Shown: positions 21,551-31,862 of the stretch, one piece after another
How positions within the stretch are numbered: the first letter of the stretch is position 1
Layout: every line of letters begins with the position of its first letter
The notes under the pieces: model-generated
The model's input: only the letters and a program-made list of their open reading frames with translations
The model's database searches: none
Told to the model about the DNA's origin: nothing
Program-made: the position numbers and the translations under genes
DNA from: Dehalobacter restrictus DSM 9455
GTDB lineage: Bacteria; Bacillota; Desulfitobacteriia; Desulfitobacteriales; Syntrophobotulaceae
Assembly: GCF_000512895.1 (NCBI RefSeq)
Contig: NZ_CP007033.1
Location: 1,723,001 to 1,787,000, forward strand
Direction of reading: 5' to 3'
Length of the DNA: 64,000 nucleotides

Positions 21551-22150
21551 TCACATATGTTCTGATGGTCCTGCCAATAAGCGAAGTGCTTCTTTGAGCT
21601 GATCCTCCATGGAAGACAGTCCTCTCTTTTCCGCCCTAGTCAGGGCGTCACGCGCTTCATAGCGGGAAAAGCCCAAAGCCAGCAGTGTCTCCAGGGTATC
21701 GTTGGCCGGAATAAAGGAGCCTAGATCTTCCGTTCCGGCTTTAATATCAACATCCTTGATCTTTTCTTTCAGTTCCAGAATGATTCTCTTCGCAGTTTTG
21801 CCGCCGATTCCGGGGACTTCGGTCAATTGAGAAACATCCTCACAGACGATCGCCGTCTTGATCTTACTGACAGAAAAAGCCGACAAAATACTCAGTGCTG
21901 CCTTTGGACCAATCCCGGTTACGCTGAGCAGCTGCAGAAACAGCTCTTTTTCATCCCGGGTCAAAAAGCCGTACAAAGACAAATCATCTTCCCGCATGAT
22001 TAAATGGGTATGCAGGACAGTCTCTTCCCCCTGCCTGATCTTTACCATTGAACTTACCGGAACATGGAGTAAATAGCCTACGCCGCCGACATCTAGTACC
22101 AGGCGGTCCGCTTCGGCCGTCCACACAGTCCCCCGCAGCATTCCGATCAT
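21551..22150 (-). CDS. ruvA: Holliday junction DNA-binding protein RuvA
   Basis: The protein has 199 aa. The OB-fold N-terminus MIGMLRGTV, helix-hairpin-helix motifs VTGIGPKAALSIL and VPGIGGKTAKRIILEL, and the C-terminal domain contacting RuvB (LLALGFSRYEARDAL) are present. It binds four-way junctions as a tetramer. The start overlaps the ruvC stop (ATGA) behind GGAGG. Confidence 0.97.
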   Translation of the reverse strand: MIGMLRGTVWTAEADRLVLDVGGVGYLLHVPVSSMVKIRQGEETVLHTHLIMREDDLSLYGFLTRDEKELFLQLLSVTGIGPKAALSILSAFSVSKIKTAIVCEDVSQLTEVPGIGGKTAKRIILELKEKIKDVDIKAGTEDLGSFIPANDTLETLLALGFSRYEARDALTRAEKRGLSSMEDQLKEALRLLAGPSEHM

Positions 22151-22644
22151 TTAAACATTCCTCCATTTATCCGACGTCCCATACTGTGCGCATGACATAT
22201 GGCGATGGCCAGTGCATCAGCCGTGTCATCAGGCTTAGGCGTTTCCTGCAGCGACAGGATTGCCTTGACCATATACTGTATCTGCTTTTTATCTGCTTTA
22301 CCGTATCCGACCACAGCCTGCTTGACCTGCAAGGGTGTATATTCGGATACTTCAATATTTCGGCGGGCAGCGCTTAGCAGAATGACTCCCCTGGCCTGTC
22401 CAACCGTAATTGCCGTCGTAGTGTTGCGGTTAAAAAACAATTCTTCGACAGCCATCACATCAGGTGAATATTCTCCCAAGAAATCCTCCAGAGATTCATA
22501 AAGCATTCTGAGCCTATCCGGCATCGGCAAGTCAGACGGAGTCCGCCAGCAGGAATAAGTGACCGGGGAAAGCTTTTGGCCATTTTTTTCGATTAATCCA
22601 TACCCCATAATGGCGGTTCCCGGGTCAATGCCAAGAATTAACAT
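22147..22644 (-). CDS. ruvC: Crossover junction endodeoxyribonuclease RuvC
   Basis: The protein has 165 aa. Acidic active-site residues sit in LGIDPGTAIMGYG (D7), AVEELFF (the glutamate after AV) and the C-terminal DDTADALAIAICH. It cuts Holliday junctions symmetrically. It overlaps ruvA by four bases and follows yebC, the common yebC-ruvC-ruvA-ruvB order. Confidence 0.97.
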   Translation of the reverse strand: MLILGIDPGTAIMGYGLIEKNGQKLSPVTYSCWRTPSDLPMPDRLRMLYESLEDFLGEYSPDVMAVEELFFNRNTTTAITVGQARGVILLSAARRNIEVSEYTPLQVKQAVVGYGKADKKQIQYMVKAILSLQETPKPDDTADALAIAICHAHSMGRRINGGMFK

Positions 22645-22769
22645 CTTCTTGCTCCTTCTGTGATCCGCATTCCATTATTCCAGTATCTTGTCAAGCTTAT
22701 CGTACCTATCGTCCTATACCTGTACCATGTTCAATTTTAAATTCGTTCTATCGAGGCGGAAGATACGGT

Positions 22770-23525
22770 TTAGAGATCAGCATCTTCCAGTGATTCGGCA
22801 AGATCAAAGTTTGTATAGACCTTCTGAACATCATCATGGCTTTCCAACGAATCAATCAACTTAATGATCTTTTTCGCTTGTTCAATATCGGCAATCTCGA
22901 CGCGGTTGACCGGAATCAGATTGATGGCCACATTTTCAATCGGTATCTTACTATCCAGCAGCACCTGTCTGACTTCCTGCATGCTGTCCGGCTCGGTGAA
23001 GATTTCGTAGCTCTCATCTTCAGACGCGACATCCTCTGCACCTGCTTCAAGCGCCAGAAGCATGATTTCATCTTCATCCATCTTTAAATCTTCTTTCGGT
23101 ACATCAAGCTGTCCTTTTTCTGTGAACATCCAGCTGACACTGCCGGTTTCTCCAAGGTTGCCGCCGTTTTTTGAGAAAAGATGACGCATCTCTGATGCTG
23201 TCCGGTTCCTGTTGTCCGTCATCAGCTCCACCATGATCGCTACTCCGCCGGGACCATAGCCTTCGTAACGCAGTTCTTCATAATTAGCGCCTTCCCCTGC
23301 TCCGGCACCTTTTTGGATCGCGCGCTGAATATTGTCATTCGGCAGGTTGGCTGCCTTGGCATTATCAATCGCAATTTTTAACCTAAAGTTCCCGTTCGGG
23401 TCTGCACCACCCGCACGTGCGGCCACCATGATCTCTCTGGCTAATTTTGTGAAAATCCGGCCTTTAATGGCGTCGGTTTTGGCTTTCTTATGTTTAATAT
23501 TTGCCCATTTGGAATGACCTGACAC
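22770..23525 (-). CDS. yebC: YebC/PmpR family protein (TACO1-like)
   Basis: The protein has 251 aa. The start is GTG at 23525 behind GGGAGGAATCATT, giving the conserved N-terminus [13 protein letters not shown]; an ATG seven codons upstream would sit before the ribosome site. The family was annotated as transcriptional regulators; some members, and the mitochondrial TACO1, assist translation of difficult sequences such as proline runs. All three domains of the family are present. It begins the ruvCAB cluster. Confidence 0.95.
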   Translation of the reverse strand: MSGHSKWANIKHKKAKTDAIKGRIFTKLAREIMVAARAGGADPNGNFRLKIAIDNAKAANLPNDNIQRAIQKGAGAGEGANYEELRYEGYGPGGVAIMVELMTDNRNRTASEMRHLFSKNGGNLGETGSVSWMFTEKGQLDVPKEDLKMDEDEIMLLALEAGAEDVASEDESYEIFTEPDSMQEVRQVLLDSKIPIENVAINLIPVNRVEIADIEQAKKIIKLIDSLESHDDVQKVYTNFDLAESLEDADL

Positions 23526-23590
23526 AATGATTCCTCCCTGATACATTATAGCCTATATATTTTACCATGTAGCGGGAGCTCAGGCAAAAA

Positions 23591-23623
23591 AAAATCAGGT
23601 GATCTTCCAAATCACCTGATTTT
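23591..23623 (-). terminator. Terminator of the formate dehydrogenase operon
   Basis: Perfect 13-base arms (AAAATCAGGTGAT and complement) with a seven-base loop are followed on the minus strand by a run of T. It lies 33 bases after the fdhE stop and 66 bases upstream of yebC. Confidence 0.92.
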
Positions 23624-23655
23624 CTCGTCTAGTCATGAATGCGGTGGCCGGCTAT

Positions 23656-24393
23656 TCAGTTTAAGCTCATTGTCGGTCTGTTCTTTAAAATCCATTGTTC
23701 GGCTGCGTAATGAAGGGGCAGTGTACGTATATTCTCCCAATCTAAATCCTCGACTCTCCGTTCGCGCAAATCGATTTCTTTAAAATATTGGCCGCAATCT
23801 AAACAGACAACAACCTCCACTCCAGGAAACTCGGCAGAATTGAGATACGTTTGTTGAGAAGAATTTTCACTGCCGCAGTGTATGCAGCCCGATATTTTTA
23901 TTGGCCTCTCGTTTCCGCAGACAAGACAATGTAGAAAGCGTTTTCCATTCAACGCATCCAATGTTGTCATAAGATTATCTTCACCACAAACCGGACATGG
24001 GCACATTGGCTGATCATCCACACTTGCAGAGATAGGCAGTTGCTGATATACCGCTTGAGCTACCCCAGCTATTGCTAAGCTCAGACGGCTGAAAAGAGGT
24101 TCGTTTCCTTGAATACGACCTGCGCTGAACTCATCTTGGAGAACGGCAAGTTTGGAGTGGTCTATCTTTTCTTCCGCAACAATGTTCAACCTGTCCCATA
24201 AATCAATGATGGCGTTTTCCGGCAAATCATTGATGGTGAATAATGGATACTGCCCGGATCTCGACGGTAATTTCAAATCCTTCAGGTTGTTTTCTTTTTG
24301 CCAGGCAGTGATCTCTGCTCTCATTTTTAAATAATTCTCTTTGACAGCAGACAAACTTGTTGCTTGTCCTCCATCGGTCTTTTCAGTACCCAA
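23656..24393 (-). CDS. fdhE: Formate dehydrogenase accessory protein FdhE
   Basis: The protein has about 245 aa. The C-terminal half has the FdhE pattern of four CxxC rubredoxin-like pairs: CPVCG, CLVCG, CIHCG and CLDCG. FdhE binds newly folded formate dehydrogenase on the cytoplasmic side and is needed for its redox activation before Tat export. The start is ambiguous; the TTG at 24393 has the best spacing from GGGAGGG, while the in-frame ATG at 24399 touches that site. It is the last gene of the fdh operon. Confidence 0.88.
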   Translation of the reverse strand: MGTEKTDGGQATSLSAVKENYLKMRAEITAWQKENNLKDLKLPSRSGQYPLFTINDLPENAIIDLWDRLNIVAEEKIDHSKLAVLQDEFSAGRIQGNEPLFSRLSLAIAGVAQAVYQQLPISASVDDQPMCPCPVCGEDNLMTTLDALNGKRFLHCLVCGNERPIKISGCIHCGSENSSQQTYLNSAEFPGVEVVVCLDCGQYFKEIDLRERRVEDLDWENIRTLPLHYAAEQWILKNRPTMSLN

Positions 24394-24458
24394 GTACATC
24401 CCTCCCAAAGGTTAAGACAGTGTCCAAATGATTTCACCGTACCGGTTCCGGCTTTCGA

Positions 24459-25139
24459 CTATTTCTCTTGCTCCTTGACCTCTTCATACCAGGCGGCGTG
24501 ATGCGCCTGCGCAAATTTTTCCGGAACGTATCCCTTTACCATACCCTCCAGAGCAACCCTTGATACTGGGTGGAGCAAAGCCAAATAGAGATGTCCCATC
24601 AATGCTGTAACCATCATAAACATCGCCAGATCGTGAACGGGATAAGCTATCCGGACCAACTGATCAGGAAAAACCTGAGGGAACCACATGATAAATCCGC
24701 TCAAGATGATGAATGCGGAACCCAGGATCGTAATCAGAGAGTTAATCTTTTCTCCGCCGCTGAACTTACCTTGGGCCGGATAGTTGGCGTGTCCTCCAAA
24801 AAACTCCTTAGGAAAAGCCATGATATGTTGGATATCCGCTTTCGTAAACCGGAAAGCAGAACGTAGCCATTCCCAGTGATATTTCGGGTCTTTGACAAAA
24901 AACATAGCCACAATGACCACCACAAAGATCACGGCAAAAACCCTGTGGAGGATCCGGGAAACATCGACGCCACCAAATATCATTAAGGTCGGCCGGAAAA
25001 ATTCGGACAATATTCCCCACCCTGTAAGGAGGAGAACAAAAAAGCTTACGACATGAACCCAATGGCTCAATCTTTCCCCTTTGGTAAACCGTAGAATTTT
25101 GCCGGGAACTCGAGGTGAATTTGGTTTTTGAACAGCCAT
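24459..25139 (-). CDS. Formate dehydrogenase cytochrome b subunit (gamma, FdnI-like)
   Basis: The protein has 226 aa. Four membrane helices are visible (about 29-51, 63-83, 131-155 and 165-190). Histidines suited to b-type heme ligation occur in ERLSHWVHVVSF, RILHRVFAV and LMGHLYLALLHP. The subunit takes electrons from the FeS subunit and passes them to menaquinone. Its ATG overlaps the stop of the FeS subunit gene (TAATG). The C-terminus KFAQAHHAAWYEE matches the family. Confidence 0.92.
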   Translation of the reverse strand: MAVQKPNSPRVPGKILRFTKGERLSHWVHVVSFFVLLLTGWGILSEFFRPTLMIFGGVDVSRILHRVFAVIFVVVIVAMFFVKDPKYHWEWLRSAFRFTKADIQHIMAFPKEFFGGHANYPAQGKFSGGEKINSLITILGSAFIILSGFIMWFPQVFPDQLVRIAYPVHDLAMFMMVTALMGHLYLALLHPVSRVALEGMVKGYVPEKFAQAHHAAWYEEVKEQEK

Positions 25140-25954
25140 TACATTTTCTCCTCCTTCTTCATTTGATGGTGGTCTTCAAAAGGTTCTTTTTGATAATTCC
25201 CCTTGACCGCATTAATCACTACTCCAGCTACAACTGCCGCAGCAGCGCCTCCCATCACAATTTTGCCAATCGGCCGGATAATATCTTTCCATAGATAAAG
25301 CGATAAATCGGTCGATGGATTTTCAGGCAGTCCATAGGCAGCAGGTGCATCGAGCAAAATATAGCGGTAGGTTGTACCTGCCTGCCCATTCTGACCATAA
25401 AGATTAGCGTTGGGGAACTTCTTTTTAACTTCAGCCAACCGGGCCTGGGCTGTAGCCATCATTGCATCATAATCACCGTAGGACAGGGCCCCTGGTTGGC
25501 AAATTGCTACACAAGACGGCGAAAGATTGTTTTCTACTCTCGCAACACAGCCGGTGCATTTGTTCGCCTTTTTGGTGCTTTCGTCAACCTTCGGCACGTG
25601 AAATGGACAATACTGCGCACAGTACCCGCATCCAATACATTTATCTTGATCAATGACCACAAACCCGGAATCTGTTTTAGATATGGCACTTGAAGAACAC
25701 GCTTTCAGGCAGGAGGGATCCTCGCAGTGGAAACACTGCGCCTTGCGCATCAGCCAGTGCATGTTATTATTTTCATACTTTTCCTCAAATGTTACATACG
25801 TATAGGTGTTTGGTGTAAAACCGGCCATACTCTGATAACTTTTGACGAGAGAGGTTTTTTCAGTCGGAAGATCATTCCATTCCTTGCAGGCTGCTGAACA
25901 GGCTTTGCAGCCGGTACATTTGGATCCGTCCACCAAAATCATTTTTTTTGCCAT
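25139..25954 (-). CDS. Formate dehydrogenase iron-sulfur subunit (beta, FdnH-like)
   Basis: The protein has 271 aa from the ATG at 25954, 9 bases after the GGAGGG that lies inside the end of the catalytic gene. Four [4Fe-4S] clusters are coded by CTGCKACSAACKEW, CFHCEDPSCLKAC, CIGCGYCAQYCPF and CTGCVARVENNLSPSC. A C-terminal helix (around residues 227-246) anchors it in the membrane. It wires the catalytic subunit to cytochrome b. Confidence 0.94.
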   Translation of the reverse strand: MAKKMILVDGSKCTGCKACSAACKEWNDLPTEKTSLVKSYQSMAGFTPNTYTYVTFEEKYENNNMHWLMRKAQCFHCEDPSCLKACSSSAISKTDSGFVVIDQDKCIGCGYCAQYCPFHVPKVDESTKKANKCTGCVARVENNLSPSCVAICQPGALSYGDYDAMMATAQARLAEVKKKFPNANLYGQNGQAGTTYRYILLDAPAAYGLPENPSTDLSLYLWKDIIRPIGKIVMGGAAAAVVAGVVINAVKGNYQKEPFEDHHQMKKEEKM

Positions 25955-25956
25955 CT

Positions 25957-28900
25957 CTAAGCCCTCCTTATATTGACCAGACAACATTTATATTCGGGTG
26001 TTCCTGCTGTCGGGTCAATTACGCCGATGGTTACTTCATTGATGCTTGATCCAGGATTTAAAGATGCAAAACCCCAACTCCAAGGTACACCGATCGTTTC
26101 GGTCGGCTGTCCATGTACCTCATACGACTGAATGCGGTCTGTGACAAGACAACGAATCTCAACCTTGCCGCGTGCCGAGGATATTTCAACGCGATCTCCA
26201 TCTTGTACGCCAATTTTTGCTGCAAGGTTTTTGCTGATTTCTGCAAAAGGTTCCGGCATCAGTTCGTTCAGCATCGGAATGTTGCGGGTGATACCGCCGG
26301 CACAGAAGTGTTCGCTTACGCCATACGTCGTCAGCACATAGGGATAATCTTTACGGTTACCAACCTTCTGAACATCGGGCAATGTTTTGGGCATTGCCAC
26401 AATCGGATTGCTTGATACATTCGGATGGAAGATATTTTCCGCAGGGCTTTCCACCGGCTCGTAAAACTCTGGTAGCGGACCATCGTTGCAGATCCCTCCT
26501 ACATTCACGCCGCCAACCGGTTTGCCGTCTGCTGAAGGCGTTGTTGGTATCCCGCTTGTATATTTGCCTGCAAACAAACGCCCTACTCCTTCCGGATTCA
26601 TACGGAAAGCCAGCTTTCCTTCTGGAGTGTCAGGCCCTTTGGTCTTGTCGACTACGTCAGCACCGTCATTGCCGGCCCAAACATTTTTGGCCGCATCCCA
26701 CCAAATTAATTTGCGTTTGGGATCCACAGGCTGTCCCTGGGCATCACAGGATGCACGATTGTATAAAATACGGATATTTCCCGGCCAAGCAAAGCTCCAT
26801 TCGCGGAACAATCCAAGTCCGGAGGGATCTGCATCTCCCCGGCGTGCAGCCAAATTGCCTTTCCCGGTAACACCGGCATAAATCCAGCATCCGGTAGATA
26901 CTGACCCGACCGGTGCTTTGAGATAATCGGCTAATGTCGGCAATAATTCCCCGCTTGTTTCATCATAGCCGTTTAATTCCTGCAAAACCTTAAGCGCTTT
27001 CGGCTCATGGCCGTAATCCCAGCGCGCATCGAGAATCGGTCTGTCTTTGGGATTAGTACTGCCTTCATATAAGCTTTTCACCCGCTTATACAACAGATCG
27101 AGCATATCCAAATCCGGTTTGCATTCGCCAAGGGGCTTGAGCGCTGCATCCTTCCACTGAACCCAGCGGCCTGAGTTCGTCAGCGTCCCGTCTTTTTCAT
27201 AGACAAAGGCAGCCGGTAAAAAGATTACTTCCGTCATAATTTTAGATGGATCAACACCGGGCTCCCGCCAGAACTGGGCAGTCTCAATTTCAAATAGATC
27301 AGAGACAACCAACATCTCTAGTTTGGGCAAAGCCTGGCGGACCACTTCGAGGTTTGGTACGGATACCAATGAATTGGAGCCAATATTCAACATCATCTGG
27401 AATTGGCCTTTATTCACCGCATCCCAAATTCGAACCAAACTTGAATTAACATTGGAATCATACTTTGGCAGATAATTGAAACAATAGTCGTTTTCCTTGG
27501 TCGCTTTATCTCCGAACCAGGCCTTCAATAACGATACGAGATGTTTTTCCCGGTTGGAGCCGTTTCGTACCAAATAATCTTTGAGTGTCTTGTCGGAATG
27601 GGAGGGGGCCGGAAGATAACCTGGCAGATTATTATAGAGATTGGCCATATCCGTGGAACCCTGGACATTCGGCTCGCCGCGCAAAGCGTTGATACCGCCT
27701 CCCGCTTTGCCGATATTGCCCATCAACAGCTGGATAATGCCGTAACACCGGATACCTTGCACGCCCGTTGTGTGATGGGTCATCCCCAATGCATAAAGGA
27801 TGGACGCGGGTTTGGCACTGCAGAAAGCATCAGCAATTTCCTTAATTTTTGATGCAGGTATCCCTGTAATATTCTCAGCAGTTTTCATATCATAACGGGA
27901 ATAATGCTCTTTCAATTTGCTGAAGACGCTGTCAGGATCAGTAAGGACCAGAGCTTTAACCGGTTTGTTAGATTCGTCTAGCTGATAACCCCAACTATCG
28001 GTTTTGTATTTTTTCTTTTCGGGGTCAAATCCGGAAAATAGTCCATCCTTGAATTGAAAATCCTTGCTTATTTTGTACAGAGCATTTGTGTAGTTAAGGA
28101 CATAATCGTGATCATAGAGCTCATTTTCCAATATATAATTGATGATAGCCCCCAGATAGGCAATATCTGTACCCGGGCGAATCTGAGCAAATATATCTGC
28201 CTGCGAGGCTGTCCGTGTAAAACGGGGATCAACCACAATCACTTTTGCTCCGCGCTCCTTGGCCTTATTGATCCACCGCATAGCAATGGGATGGTTTTCG
28301 GCACAATTTGAGCCTGCAATTAAGAATAGTTCAGCATTCATCAGATCCGGCCAGGAATTGGTCATGGCACCACGGCCAAATGAAGGTGACAAACTTGCCA
28401 CCGTGGGCGCGTGTCATATCCGGGCCTGATGTTCGTTATAGGGCGTCCCTAAAAGCATTGATAGTTTTTTAACTAAGTAGGATTCTTCATTATCGATTTC
28501 AGCCGATCCTAAAACAGCAATCCCCTCAGCCCTGTTGACAGCGAGTTTCTCGGTCTTCCCTGTAGCTGCGTTAATGACATCGGCATCAGCCTTCCAGGTT
28601 TTCTCCCTGACATCTTTGACTTTTTTGGCTACTTTGTCGATAGCCTCGTCCCAGGATATTTCCTGCCATTCATTTGCCCCCGGAGCACGATACATCGGTT
28701 TCGTAATCCGAGCCTCAGAATAAGCAACTTCTCTCAAGCTGGCTGCCTTAGAACAAAGTGCCCCGTTATTGGTCGGATGATCGGGATCCCCGGCTAAATA
28801 CACCAGCTTTTCATCTTTGATATAGAGAAGCAAGCCGCACCCTCCGGAACAAAAATGGCAAATGCTCGGAATTTTTTTTGTACCTTCAATCTTAAGTGCA

Positions 28901-29004
28901 TATCCCTGAGCCTGAGCGAGGTCGGGATCAAAACCAAGGCCAAGCGCCAGCGAAGCCAAGGAAGCTCCTGATAGTTTCAGGAAATTACGTCTTGATAAAT
29001 CCAT
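25957..29004 (-). CDS. Selenocysteine-containing formate dehydrogenase catalytic subunit (alpha, FdnG-like)
   Basis: One gene of 1015 residues, read through an in-frame UGA at 28414-28416 that encodes selenocysteine 197. The context HQARI-U-HAPTVA is the FDH active-site sequence, and a hairpin follows the UGA. The N-terminus SRRNFLKLSG is a twin-arginine signal, so the enzyme is exported folded. Next come a [4Fe-4S] site (CHFCSGGCGLL...C) and the molybdopterin domains, ending in a dinucleotide-binding domain (IEISSARGKVEI-like, then PEYKCCLVNI). It oxidises formate to CO2, using Mo or W bis-MGD. Function needs selA, selB and selC elsewhere in the genome. The operon is alpha-beta-gamma-fdhE. 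Confidence 0.95.
28385..28416 (-). promoter_or_regulatory. Bacterial SECIS element at the fdh UGA codon
   Basis: Eleven bases after the UGA, the RNA GGUGGCA-AGUU-UGUCACC forms a seven-pair stem (one G-U) with a four-base loop. The E. coli fdhF SECIS has the same 11-base spacing and a similar small apical loop. This supports SelB-directed selenocysteine insertion rather than a stop codon. Confidence 0.88.
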
Positions 29005-29240
29005 TTTTCTCCTCCTTTACTTTTTTTAACACAACAATTTTTACTTTTTGCAAGTTTTTAAATTTTCTGAATATTCTAACCTGCAATGTCATTAATATTA
29101 AACTGACATAGGAAATTAATCAAGTATTGTTAATTACTTAACAGAATTGGGCTTTTTTTGCGAATACTTGTCAAACGTCTTAACATTTTTGGTTCCTCTG
29201 TGGCCGTCACCGCTTTTTAGTCTCCTTGGTTCGCAAAAAA

Positions 29241-29270
29241 AAACGCCTCAAATTTCTATTTGAAGCGTTT
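29241..29270 (-). terminator. Terminator after hypF
   Basis: Arms AAACGCCTCAAAT / ATTTGAAGCGTTT (12 of 13 pair) are followed on the minus strand by nine T. It lies 38 bases after the hypF stop. The remaining roughly 230 bases up to the fdh start contain no gene and presumably carry the fdh promoter. Confidence 0.9.
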
Positions 29271-29307
29271 TCTTGCGACTAATATCGACTAAGATGTAAA
29301 ATAAGGG

Positions 29308-31800
29308 TCAATTGCTGACTGGTTCCTTCTTAAGTGCCTCATTTGCAATCAGCACCTGACCGAAGGCAAGACCGCCGTCCCCAGACGGGAGTTTCTGCGG
29401 GTAAAGGATCTCTACCCCGATCTCTCCCGCCAAGAACAGTAGAATCTCGGTCAACAGCTTATTTTGAAAAACACCCCCTGCAATCGGCAGTTTTTTGTTT
29501 TCAAGACCAATAAACAACGCCGTTTCTAGCATCTGACACGCTAAAGAATAGTGAAATCTAAGCGCAGCTTCCCCAGGGTCTTTCTGAAGCAGCACATCGT
29601 TGGAGATCTCTTTTAAGAGGCTCCCCACTTTTACGTGAAGAACACCGGGCTGCGGTTCACCTGAAATCTCCAGACAGGCTGGATATAAAGCCGGATATAA
29701 GTCCGGACAGAAACTTCCATCTGTCCTGCCGGCCATTTCGTTATATTGCTCAATAAGACGCAAGCGTCCCTCTGCATTTGTCTGACCGGTTTTCTCGTAT
29801 TGGTCCAAGAGAGCGGCCAACGCCTTGACCCTCATTGAAGCTTGCAGCGTTATTTCTAGGAATTCGTTCCGGTTTTTTTGTGTACCCGTATTTCCGTCTT
29901 CCAGCCATTTCTCGGCCACACTCTCCAGTTCAATCGCTGCCTGTCCCTCGTATGTCACTTCTGTACAAATTCCGAGCATACCGCTGACCGCGTCAAAGAG
30001 GCGTCCTGCGCTGGAAGTTTCAAACAGCTGGAATCCGCTTCGAAGCTGGCCATCCAGGATATTCTTTTCCTGAGAAGATAATTTTGTCCAAAGCGGTTCC
30101 GTCTGCTGCCATTCTTCTTGCGTCATAAGTTTCTTCAGGTAAGCATAGGCAATCCTGAGCGGATATTTGGCTCCGGCATCGCCGCCGGGCAAGGGCAAGT
30201 ATTCAAGGTGTGCTTTGCGCTCATAGCCTTCCTGATTTCCGAAAAGATACTCAAAGCCCCAGATCCTGCCGTCCTCGCCATAACCTGTCCCGTCGCAAAT
30301 CAGGCCGAGCATCGGATCATCCATCCCATGTTCAGCCATCACGCTGACGAGATGGGCATGATGGTGCTGAACGCGAAATTTCGGGCAATCCATCGACCGG
30401 GCAATCCGGGTCGTCGAATATTCCGGATGCATATCATAAGCAGCTTTTCGCGGAACGATGCTCGTTACTTTCTGAAAGGAGTATAACTCCTGTTCAAATC
30501 GTTCCAAATTTTCATATCCATGCATATCTCCAATATACTGGCTCATGAAAGCCATCTTTCCGGAAGCAAGGCAGAAAGCATTTTTCATTTCTCCGCCCAG
30601 ACCGACAATCGTTGTTTTGATCTCCTGTTTTAAAAATAGCGGCAGCGGCACATAGCCCCTGGCCCTACGGATAAAGATCATTCGATCCCCGATCATCTGC
30701 ATGACTGAGTCATCACACGGATGATAAATATCTCTGTTGTTTAGAAGAAAATAATCTGCAATTCCGCTTAGTCCTGCCAACGCTTCCTGATTGTCATAGA
30801 TTAAAGGCTGTCCACTCAGGTTTGCGCTGGTCATCACGAGATAATCATAGGTCCCCTGAAAGAGCAGATGATGAACCGGTGTATACGGCAGCATGATGCC
30901 AAGTGATTGAAGGCCGGGTGCCGTTTGCGGAGAAATCCGGCTATTCCTATTCTTCTTTCGCGGCAGCAGGACAATTGGTGCAGAGGGACCGGCAAGCGTC
31001 GATCTTTCGAGCTCCGTTATGGTCACCTCTTTGAGGGCGGTTTCAATATTCCTGGCCATGACAGCAAATGGTTTTGCTCCGCGCTCTTTGACCCGGCGCA
31101 ATCTGCTGACCGCCTCATCATTGCAGGCATCACAGACAAGATGAAAGCCGCCAAGACCTTTGACGGCCAGAATCGCGCCTTCCTGCAGCAAGTTAATGCC
31201 GATCCCGTTGCCGCTAATTTCATTGCCTGTACAATCCAGTAGTTTAAGTGCTGGCCCGCAGACCGCACAAGCAGTCGGCTGAGCATGAAACCGCCTGTCC
31301 AGCGGATCCTGATATTCCTGATGGCATTCCGGGCACATCTGAAAACCCGCCATGGTCGTTTTCTCGCGGTCATAAGGCCGATCCTTAATAATTGTGTAGC
31401 GCGGACCGCAATTGGTACAATTAATAAACGGATAGAGGTAGCGCCGGTCCTTACTGTGAAACATCTCCTGCAGGCAGTCCCTGCATACTGCAACATCCGG
31501 GGAGATCAAAACATCCTTGTCTTCGGACTCCCTGCTTTCTGTGATCGTGAACTCCCGGTAATGCTGAACCGGGATCTCTGTTATCTCCAGCGAAACGATC
31601 ACAGCCAAAGCCGGCTGGTCTGCTCTGATTCTGCGAATAAAGTCTTCCACCCGTTCCCCTTCAGCCTGAATCTCGACTCCGCCGCTGAAATTGTTTACCC
31701 AGCCTTTAATGTCCAGCTCCCGGGCAAGTTTAAAAATAAACGGCCTGAAGCCGACACCCTGAACAATGCCGTTGATCAGAATTTTTACAGCTCTTATCAC
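29308..31800 (-). CDS. hypF: [NiFe]-hydrogenase maturation carbamoyltransferase HypF
   Basis: The protein has 830 aa. Order: N-terminal acylphosphatase domain (GIVQGVGFRPF), two zinc-finger motifs (CRDCLQEM...CTNCG and CPECH...CAVCG), a YrdC-like domain (KGLGGFHLVCDA), and the C-terminal Kae1-like carbamoyltransferase domain with the metal-binding HHHAH motif (VQHHHAHLVS). HypF makes thiocarbamate on HypE as a precursor of the CN ligands of [NiFe] hydrogenases. It is longer than the usual 750-780 aa, with extra sequence in the last third. No other hyp gene and no [NiFe] hydrogenase is in the window. The GTG start has only a weak ribosome site. Confidence 0.94.
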   Translation of the reverse strand: MIRAVKILINGIVQGVGFRPFIFKLARELDIKGWVNNFSGGVEIQAEGERVEDFIRRIRADQPALAVIVSLEITEIPVQHYREFTITESRESEDKDVLISPDVAVCRDCLQEMFHSKDRRYLYPFINCTNCGPRYTIIKDRPYDREKTTMAGFQMCPECHQEYQDPLDRRFHAQPTACAVCGPALKLLDCTGNEISGNGIGINLLQEGAILAVKGLGGFHLVCDACNDEAVSRLRRVKERGAKPFAVMARNIETALKEVTITELERSTLAGPSAPIVLLPRKKNRNSRISPQTAPGLQSLGIMLPYTPVHHLLFQGTYDYLVMTSANLSGQPLIYDNQEALAGLSGIADYFLLNNRDIYHPCDDSVMQMIGDRMIFIRRARGYVPLPLFLKQEIKTTIVGLGGEMKNAFCLASGKMAFMSQYIGDMHGYENLERFEQELYSFQKVTSIVPRKAAYDMHPEYSTTRIARSMDCPKFRVQHHHAHLVSVMAEHGMDDPMLGLICDGTGYGEDGRIWGFEYLFGNQEGYERKAHLEYLPLPGGDAGAKYPLRIAYAYLKKLMTQEEWQQTEPLWTKLSSQEKNILDGQLRSGFQLFETSSAGRLFDAVSGMLGICTEVTYEGQAAIELESVAEKWLEDGNTGTQKNRNEFLEITLQASMRVKALAALLDQYEKTGQTNAEGRLRLIEQYNEMAGRTDGSFCPDLYPALYPACLEISGEPQPGVLHVKVGSLLKEISNDVLLQKDPGEAALRFHYSLACQMLETALFIGLENKKLPIAGGVFQNKLLTEILLFLAGEIGVEILYPQKLPSGDGGLAFGQVLIANEALKKEPVSN

Positions 31801-31862
31801 GTTTTACCACTCTTCTGTTTGAAATATCATCCTTATTTTTACATTGGGTCTTTTCTCTAAGG

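Noticed and set aside
28402-28416. Nonsense mutation or pseudogene in formate dehydrogenase
   Set aside because: The stop is UGA at the selenocysteine position, with a SECIS-like stem at the known spacing and intact sequence on both sides.
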